64,000 nt of DNA, from assembly GCA_001414485.1 (NCBI GenBank), contig LLEY01000203.1, forward strand, positions 1 through 64,000, given 5' to 3'. Below, piece by piece: positions 56,702-64,000 of this stretch. The position numbers and the translations under genes were made by a program. The stretch is from Calycina herbarum. Its lineage: Eukaryota; Ascomycota; Leotiomycetes; Helotiales; Pezizellaceae. Positions within the stretch are counted from its first letter, which is position 1. Every line of letters starts with the position of its first letter. Under the pieces are notes generated by a model. That model was given only the letters and a program-made list of their open reading frames with translations. It searched no databases and was not told the DNA's origin.

Positions 56702-56706
56702 CTTCT

Positions 56707-56781
56707 ATTTCCTAGACATTATACCTTATTCTATTAGAACGCTATCTAGACTACTTATTACGTAAAACGTGATTTATAACA
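56707..56781 (-). repeat. gypsy A3 3' LTR, second part
   Basis: It continues ATTTCCTAGACATTATACC and ends ACGTGATTTATAACA, the inverted LTR start, completing the LTR begun at 48672. Confidence 0.88.
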
Positions 56782-56879
56782 CTATCCCCTTCTTAGACTA
56801 GCGTGTCCCTACGCTTAAGTATAGTCTAAGAAATATCGTTAAAGAGCTGTTAGCTCTTCTAATTTTAATATAAACACTA

Positions 56880-57490
56880 CTTATACTTCTAAACATAAAC
56901 GTTAGATTAAACTCGTAAAGTATATTAACAAATCCGGCGAAGAGATAGCTTCTTATACTTAATACGAACGTTCTAGACGAAGATATATAGCTATAGCTTC
57001 AACCTTAGAGGTTAATAAATATTCTAAGTATATAAGATAGAAGAAATCCTATAACGTTAAGTTATAAAATCGAATACTCTTACTTTTTAACTAGTTTTCG
57101 ATTAACTAGTAACGACGAAAATTAAAGGACGAAGAAGAACGGGCCTAGTAGTCTTAATAGAAGGCGGCTGCTAAGGTTCTTCGTTTACGAAAACTTTAGC
57201 GCTAACTCGACGAGCGAGAACAGCAGCTGATTTACTCTGGTTTAAATTCCATAGCTGAGCTAGAGGAGAAAGAGAAGAGAGAGAGAAAAGATAGAGAAAG
57301 ACAGAAGGAGAAGGAGTATAGAGAGGAAGAAGCTACTAGGCTAGCCGCTCTTCCTACCTCTAACTCTATCTTCGATCCAGCTCTCGACTCTGCCTTCCTA
57401 GGATCCTTTTCTCCTAATTATAAGATATAGATAACCCTAGGTTTTAATAGTAGAATTCCTAAAGTTCTTCTAGGTAATAGTTAAGGTTAC
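56880..57490 (+). pseudogene. antisense ORF of gypsy A3: Cys cluster plus coiled coil
   Basis: The best-preserved copy, on the strand opposite to pol. One frame, broken only by RIP-type stops, reads a Cys-derived cluster (NKYSKYIR, stop, KKSYNVK; TAT/TAC codons where Cys is inferred, giving CX2CX6C). Next come NRILLLFN, a long charged helix (KAAAKVLRLRKL, LDEREQQLIYSGLNSIAELE, then EKEKREREKIEKDRERQKEK) and a tail FDPALDSAFLGSFSPNYKI. It ends in TAA at about 57481-57483. A DNA- or RNA-binding role is inference. Confidence 0.65.
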
Positions 57491-57539
57491 TTTTTAGTTC
57501 CTAAGTGTTTTCTAAGTATAGGTAATCTAACTATTTAAC

Positions 57540-60500
57540 TAAATACTTAACTCGTTCTTTAATAAGTTTATAGTTAAGAATTCTCTCGACTTCGTATTTA
57601 GTATTTAGATTTACTAGTTAAATTTCTATAAGTGGAGCTAGTAGTGCTCCTAGTAGTACTAGTTTAACTAGAGATATATAGAATACTAAGTAAATGTTTA
57701 TTATCTTTAGTAGTATTAATTTATAATTTAAAAGTCCTCTAACTTATTTAATTTTAAATAGTCTAAGTTTCTTATAATCTAGTTTATTACTTAGTCTTTT
57801 TATATTAATATTCTTTTATACTAAGTAGACTTTATCCCTTTCTTTTAGTATTAGCTTCTAACTACGTCGTTTGTTATAGTAGTACACGTTTCTTTCTACT
57901 ACGAATTTCAGGTCCTCTATAAGTTCCTTATATAAACTCTTGATTCTTAAGACGTGAACACGAGTAAGTTAATTATTAATAGTTATAGATAGCAGTTCTT
58001 AGTATACCGATAATTTATATCTATAATTAGCGTAGAATAGCGTAACTAATATTATTTCTATTACTAAACTATTATAGGTAAACTATACTAAGAGCAGTAG
58101 TTCTACCTAGTTGTCTTACTAGTAGTTTATATAATAATAAAGGTATGTTTTAACTACTTAATTTATCCGTTCGTTTCCTCTATTTATTTAAGAGTGAAAA
58201 GCTATAGAAAGCTTCCTTTTCGTACCTAATCGTTTTATAAAAGCGATCTAAAATTTCAAAGTAAAGAGTTTATCTCTATCTAAGAGTATCTCTTCAGGTA
58301 GTCTATATCTTAAGACTACTTCTCTAAAAAATATAAATACTAATTCCTTAGCTATACTTAACTCTATATATACTATTAGAACTATATACTTTATAAGTCG
58401 TTCTATAATAACTAGAATCGTGTTATATTTAACTTCTATTATTAGATCTTTAGATTTTAGTAATTTAATAATAAAATCTATAGATATCGATTTCTAAGGT
58501 ATTTATAGTATTAGAGTAGTATTTATCTGTCTATAAGGAGTATAGTAGAAAGCCTTATTCCTAGTATAGGTATTATATTCTACTATTACTTCCTTAACTA
58601 TTATAGATAATCGATTAATATAGTAGTCTTATCTTATTCTTTAGAAGGTTCTACGAATTCCTTAGTAGCTATAAGTAGGCGTAGTATAGTATTCTTATAC
58701 GAACTCCTTCGTGTATAAACTAGGAACCTATAATTTCTCTTTTATATACTAATTATAACCTTTATATATATTCTAAATTTTATCTATCTAGATGTTATCT
58801 ATTACTACTATTTCGTATATAGTAGGTGCTAAGTCTCTATTATTAAGAGTTTTCAAGATTATAATCTTTTTATACTCTTTGTTTCTCTTATATCCGGGTT
58901 TCTAACTAAGAGGATTAGCTTAAGCGTTTAACATTCTCTTTATATGTTATATAACGATGTTAAACCCTTCTAATATCTCTAACTATCTAGCTAACTATCT
59001 TGTCGTAAGTTCCTTAGTTATTATAAATATTCTAAGGTTCTTATAGTCAGATAAAACTATAACTTAGTATTTTACTAGCTATAAATAAATTCTCTAGTAT
59101 TCTAAAGCTAGTACTATAATAAGTAGTTCTTTATTAAAAATACTATAGTTCTATTATACTAGGTTAAATATTTTAGAATAATATATAATAAGTATAAGTT
59201 TTTCTTTATTATTTAGTTATAAGTGAATTATATCTACTACTATATCTAAGGCGTCTATTTTAATTATACTAGGTTTATCTTTATTAAAATCGTATAGAAT
59301 AGGTTTCTCTATAAACTTTGCTTTAATTTTCTAAAAAGCATCCTTTACTTGTTTATTCTAACTAAACTTAATAGCTTTCTTAACTAGTACTAATATTAGT
59401 TTAGTAATCTTTATATAGTCTTAGATAAATAGATAACAAAAGTTTATAAATCTAAGGAAGGACTATATATCTTTTATATTCTCTAGTAACTTCTAGTTTA
59501 AGACGTCTTAGATCTTTACTAGATCTATTTCTATTTTCTCTAAGCTAAATACCTATCCTAGGAAAAGTATCTAAGTTACTCTAAACTCGTATTTCAAGAG
59601 TTTTAACCGAGAGTTTACTTTTATAAGTTATTATAGAACTTCTTTAATATATCTCTTATATTCTTCTTCTTTTTCTAAGAATATTAAGATATTATCTAAG
59701 TAATAGATTACTATTACTCTTAGAAGATCTCTTAGAATATTATTATTTTATCTCTAATATATAACTAGTATATTACAAAGTCTAAATAGTATAACTATAT
59801 ATTTATAAAAGCCTAATAGTAAGGCAAATACTATCTTCTATTTATCTCCGACTTTTATTTATATAAGTTTATAAGCGTTTTACTAATCTAGTTTTATAAA
59901 TCGTACTACCTTATCTAACTTGTCTTATAAGTATTAGCTAGGTAGTAGTAGATAAGCGTTCTTAACTATAACGTAATTTACTTCTCTATAATCAATATAT
60001 ACTCTCTTATCTAGGTCGTCTTTTTTCTTAATAATAAGTATATTTAAGATAATTAGTAACTTAGATTTTCTAATATATCTCTTCTTAATACCTTCTCTAA
60101 TATAACTTTCTATTCTCTATAAGCTTTTCTAGTTATATAACCGAAGCTTCTACTTTAAAAGATAATAACTCTCTTTTAGTTTAATCTTATAATCTTATAA
60201 GCGATGTTCTAGTAAGGCTTATAAGTCTTCTAGGTTTTTAAACAAAGTCTTAAATTCTCTATACTATATAGGTATTTTATTATCAGCGGTTCTACTAACT
60301 TATAGAGGACCTTAGATAAGGTGTTCTAGCGTCTTAGAAGAGGTAGCGCTAACCTCGTTCTAGCCTTATATTTATAATTACAAACCTATATAATTATATT
60401 AACTAAAGGTTAACGTTTAAGCCTTCTAGTTAATATCTAGATTATATTCCTAAATCTATAGTATACTAAGTATTACTTCTTTACTTCTTATCTTAATAAT

Positions 60501-62545
60501 ATCGAATTATATATCTAAGCAGTGTTCTTCGATATTAACTTTTATTAGAATAGTTTACTAATCTATAATCCTATCTTAGTAGGCAACGTCTATTCTATTA
60601 ACTACCCCTAGATAGTATAGTTTCATATTCTTAGTTAAGATGTTTAGCTTTCTTAAAGCTATTAGAGAGAGGAAATTACCTATTACTCTAGAGTTAATTA
60701 TAACTCGAAGTTTCTTCTCTTTTATCTTCATAGTTATAACTAACTGATTTTCTCTAGAGGTAGTGTTTAGCTCTTCGATTATTAGTTAGTAGAGCTCTCT
60801 TTATACTAACCCTGTTTCTTAGTCTATATTATATTCATTTATCTTCTAAAAAATATTACTCCGACTTTTCCGACTAAAGCGACTATAGTATACTAGTCTT
60901 CTATTTCTAGTATAGCTTTCTTATTATCAGATAGCATATCTAAGAAACTAGGTTTTAAGCGTTCTATAAAGTTATTAGAACTCTGCTATTGCTATAAGCT
61001 AGTTCCTTCTTAAAGATCTACGACTATTTATATATCTCTTATCTTAGGTATACTAGATAGCTCGCTAGATAATACTTATTCTAGTCTAGGTTCTTTAAAT
61101 TCGATAGTTTCCCTTCTAGTAATAAGGCTTACTAATATTACCCTGTCTTATTTATTCTAAACTATTTTATAAGTAGTTAAAATAGTAGAGTTAATTTCTT
61201 AAGTAGAATATAAGCTCTAGAAATCAGGTTTCTAGTTTTTTATATATATCTATTTATTCTCTCTCTCGAAGGTTCTAATAAATACCTATATCTTATCTTA
61301 TTTAAGCTTATATATTCTTAGATTTACTTCTAACGAATCAGATTCTAATTCTAATAACTCTAATAAACTAGTTAATAGTAGTAACTCGTATTCTACTTAA
61401 AGAGGTAATTCGTAATCTATTTCTAACTATATATTATAATATTCTTTAAGAAGTGGATTCCTACTGTTATTAGTGTCTTAAACCTTACTAACTTATAGCT
61501 CGATTCCTTCGTTTAGCTACAGGTATATAGCGCCTGCTGTTGTATCTGAGGCATTTGTTTTAATCTACGTGTTATATTCTCTAGTCTTAAGTTCTTCGTC
61601 TGTGAGTTTAATTCTTTCTAGTAAAGCTACTTCTTTTTAGACAGTAGCGTTAACTTGTTTCTCTTTAGAGTCTTTCTTCTTACTATACTTATTTGCTCTA
61701 TAGCTAGAGAGGCTATAGTTATAACATAAGTTCTACTTACGACGACGATCTTACTCTTTCTTTAGTAGGTCTCTGTCTTAAGTTCCTTTTCCTTAGACTT
61801 AACGCTTCCGAGTAGTATTAATTTCTATAGAATCTCTATAGTTCTTTTTCTCACCCTTTTCTTAATATCGATGTCTATAACTACTCTTCTTCTCTAGACT
61901 CCGCTTATAATTCCGATTATCGATTTTGATTATATCGTTAGTTAACTTATCGAGTGTGTTTAGGAAGTTATCTCTAGCTAATTTATTCTTAATACTGTCC
62001 TTTAATCCTCTGTAGTACTGCTTACGTAAGGCTTCGTCGTTCTAGCTAAGACGTGTAGAGTATTACTAGAATATTAACGTGTATTTAGTAGCTGAACTCT
62101 TTTGTCGAAGACTATATAAAGCTTATACTGCTTTTTTCTTTAAATCTATATCTGTAAACGCCTAGTTGATTTCTTTCTTAAATCTAGCGACGGTTAAAAA
62201 CAATCCTTAAGTACTTTTACTTATAAGGCTTAATACTTTTCTATCTAATATTTTATTTTTCTAAAAATCCTCTAAATATAGCTCTATCTAGTTATATACT
62301 ACTCTCTTAAGACAGGTAGTAAGCTATATAACTTGATCAGTTTTATAAGTAAACTATACTAAGTAAAAGTTTAAGTATATTAAAGCTTTTATAATAAACT
62401 TAGCAAGTTTCTCTAGAGAGCTGTTAAACGTTCTTAGTACTAGTAATTTCACTTCCTCTCTAAGAGTAGTAACTAGTACTACTAGTATTATTAGCGCTAG
62501 AGGTGATATAGAGGTTAAACCTAAGAATAGTATAGTTTTCGACAT
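57540..62545 (-). pseudogene. gypsy A3 gag-pol relic
   Basis: Starts MSKTILFLGLTSISPLALII at 62545 and is open for 63 codons. The zinc knuckle lies at about 61690-61735 (CYNYSLSSYRANKY). RT has YLDN at about 59690 in place of YLDD. Integrase lies near 58400-58700. Stops are of RIP type throughout. Confidence 0.85.
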
Positions 62546-62579
62546 TATATCAGTAGTACTTCTAAGCAGGTGCTTAAAG

Positions 62580-63005
62580 TATAACGAAACTTAAACGAAC
62601 TAAATAAAGATAACTAAGTCTCGAAGGTTAGTATATAGATAAGAAGTATAGATACGATAGATTGTTTACTTAGAAGTGAACTCGTTACTTATATCAAAGA
62701 TATTAAATAAGATAATAAGATTAATAACTAAAGTTAAGTACGAAGCTTCTATCTAATAGCAGACGTGCTAGTCTTATATAGAACCTTCTATTCCTTCTAG
62801 CTAACATAGTCGACCTGCTTAACTATAGTCGACATAGTCGACTTATTAGCTATGTCGCTTACTTGCTTATTACGTGATTATAACCAACTTCTAATAGTAA
62901 GATCCTAGAATCTCTAAATATCTCTATATTATAGATTCTCTTCTATATTACTTTCTATTAGAGCGTCGTCTAGACTACTTACTACGTGAAACGTGATTCG
63001 TAATA
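62580..63005 (-). repeat. gypsy A LTR shared by A3 and A4
   Basis: 426 bp, minus orientation, from TATAACGAAACTTAAACG to GATTCGTAATA. On its left is the A3 internal start; on its right (63006) comes the 3'-terminal internal sequence of another copy (CTATCCTCTTCTTAGACTAG, the same as at 56782). It therefore serves as A3 5' LTR and A4 3' LTR. Confidence 0.85.
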
Positions 63006-64000
63006 CTATCCTCTTCTTAGACTAGCGTGTCTCTATACTTAAGTATAGCCTAAGAAATATTTATTAAAGAGCTATTAGCCTTTCTGATTTTTAATATAAA
63101 TACTATCTATACTTTCGAATATAAACGCTAGATTAAACTAGTAAAGTGTATTAATAGATCTAGCGAAGAGATAGCTTCTTATACTTAATATAAACGTTCT
63201 AGACAGAAGTATATAGCTATAGCCTTAGCTTTAGAGGTTAACAAATATTCTAAGTATATAAGATAGAAGAAATCCTACGATATTAAGTTGTAAAATCCGA
63301 TACTCTTACTTTCTAACTAGTTCTTAATTAACTAGCAGCGACGGAAATTAAGAAATAAGAAGGAATAGGCCTAGTAGTCTTAATAGAAGGTAGCTACTAA
63401 GGTTCTTCGTTTGTAGAAACTTTAGTACTAGCTTAATAAGCGGGAGCAGTAGCTGATTCGATCTAGTCTAAACTCTATAGCTAAGCTAGAGGAGATAGAG
63501 AAGAAAGAGAGAAAAGATAAGAAGGAATAGAAGAAGAAGAAGAGGCTACTAGACTAGCTACTCTTTCTATCTCTAACTTCGCCTTTAATCTAAGTCTTAA
63601 CCTAGTCTTTCTTAAGTTCTTCTCCTCTGATTATAAAATATAAGTAACTCTAGGTTTCGATAGTAGAACTCTTGAAGTTCCTCTAAGTACTAGTTAATGT
63701 TTTTTCTAGGTTCTTAAGTGTTTTTCAAATATAGATAATCTAACTACTTAATTAAGTACTTAACTTATTCTCTAATAAGTTTATAGTTAAGAATTCTTTT
63801 AACTTTATACTTAGTATTTAGATTTACTAGTTGAATTTCTATAAGTAGAGCTAGTAGTGCTCCTAGTAGTACTAGTTTAACTAGAGATATATAGAATACT
63901 AGGTAGATGTTTATTATCTATAATAGTACTAATTTATAATTTAAAGGTCTTTTAACTCGTTTGATTTTAAATAGTCTAAGTTTTTTATAATCTAGTTTAT
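63006..64000 (-). mobile_element. gypsy A4, partial, minus strand, runs off the window
   Basis: 3' part of the A internal region, colinear with 56782-57790, including the antisense ORF and the end of pol. It shares the 62580-63005 LTR with A3. Confidence 0.85.
63120..63690 (+). pseudogene. antisense ORF of gypsy A4
   Basis: Same position and frame structure as 56880-57490, with the charged coiled-coil region near 63330-63560. More stops and a few small differences, including a shorter Glu-rich stretch. Confidence 0.55.

Larger units (their letters stand above)
56782..62579 (-). mobile_element. gypsy A3 internal region, minus strand
   Basis: Internal sequence of the A family read on the minus strand, between the split 3' LTR and an LTR at 62580-63005. 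Order from right to left is gag, protease, RT, RNase H, integrase, antisense ORF. The internal start CTTTAAGCACCTGCTTAG lies next to the 62580 LTR. Confidence 0.9.

Overview
The window looks like a filamentous ascomycete (Pezizomycotina) chromosome with a two-compartment layout. Short islands of balanced base composition carry genes with 50-70 nt GT-AG introns. Between them lie long AT-rich blocks built from transposons eroded by repeat-induced point mutation (RIP). In these blocks CpA and TpG are scarce, TpA is abundant, and former CAA, CAG, CGA and TGG codons read as stops. Domain motifs stay recognisable because frames are broken by point changes, not indels. I cannot name the species; element types and small secreted proteins would fit Leotiomycetes or a related class (inference).

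Gene islands. (1) 1-480: first 25 codons of a minus-strand gene leaving the window. (2) 2400-5300: two minus-strand genes for small secreted proteins, one with three exons (204 aa) and one intronless (169 aa), with a triplicated GGTAGGT palindrome upstream of the first. (3) 36300-39780: a minus-strand aminoglycoside-phosphotransferase-fold (APH) kinase gene with one intron, a possible 58-codon gene, and a solo copia-type LTR that RIP has spared.

AT-rich blocks. Most of the rest resolves into nested insertions with exact target-site duplications. 8151-18956: copia D2 contains a solo gypsy-A LTR (TSD AATAG), which contains full-length copia D1 (TSD CTAGT), which contains two Fot1/pogo DNA transposons F2 and F3 (TA). 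18957-36300: a Tad-type LINE contains gypsy A1 (TSD TCGAA), whose 5' LTR contains chromodomain gypsy B (TSD GAAGC). 39940-47190: a Fot1-like element F4 contains copia C (TSD TATTA, minus strand), which contains a solo gypsy-B LTR (TSD TAACT). 48672-64000: minus-strand gypsy A3 and a tandem partial copy A4 share an LTR; the 3' LTR of A3 is split by plus-strand gypsy A2 (TSD CTTCT), which carries a solo LTR of a further family E (TSD AAGAG). A short, lightly mutated Fot1-type element F1 (670-1802) sits near the left gene.

No retroelement pol is intact. Two features go beyond ordinary transposon debris. Gypsy A carries an antisense reading frame between pol and the 3' LTR, kept in all four copies, with a Cys cluster and a coiled coil. 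The Fot1-type terminal repeats carry tandem 17-bp iterons. About 5300-8150 and 47190-48671 remain unidentified.
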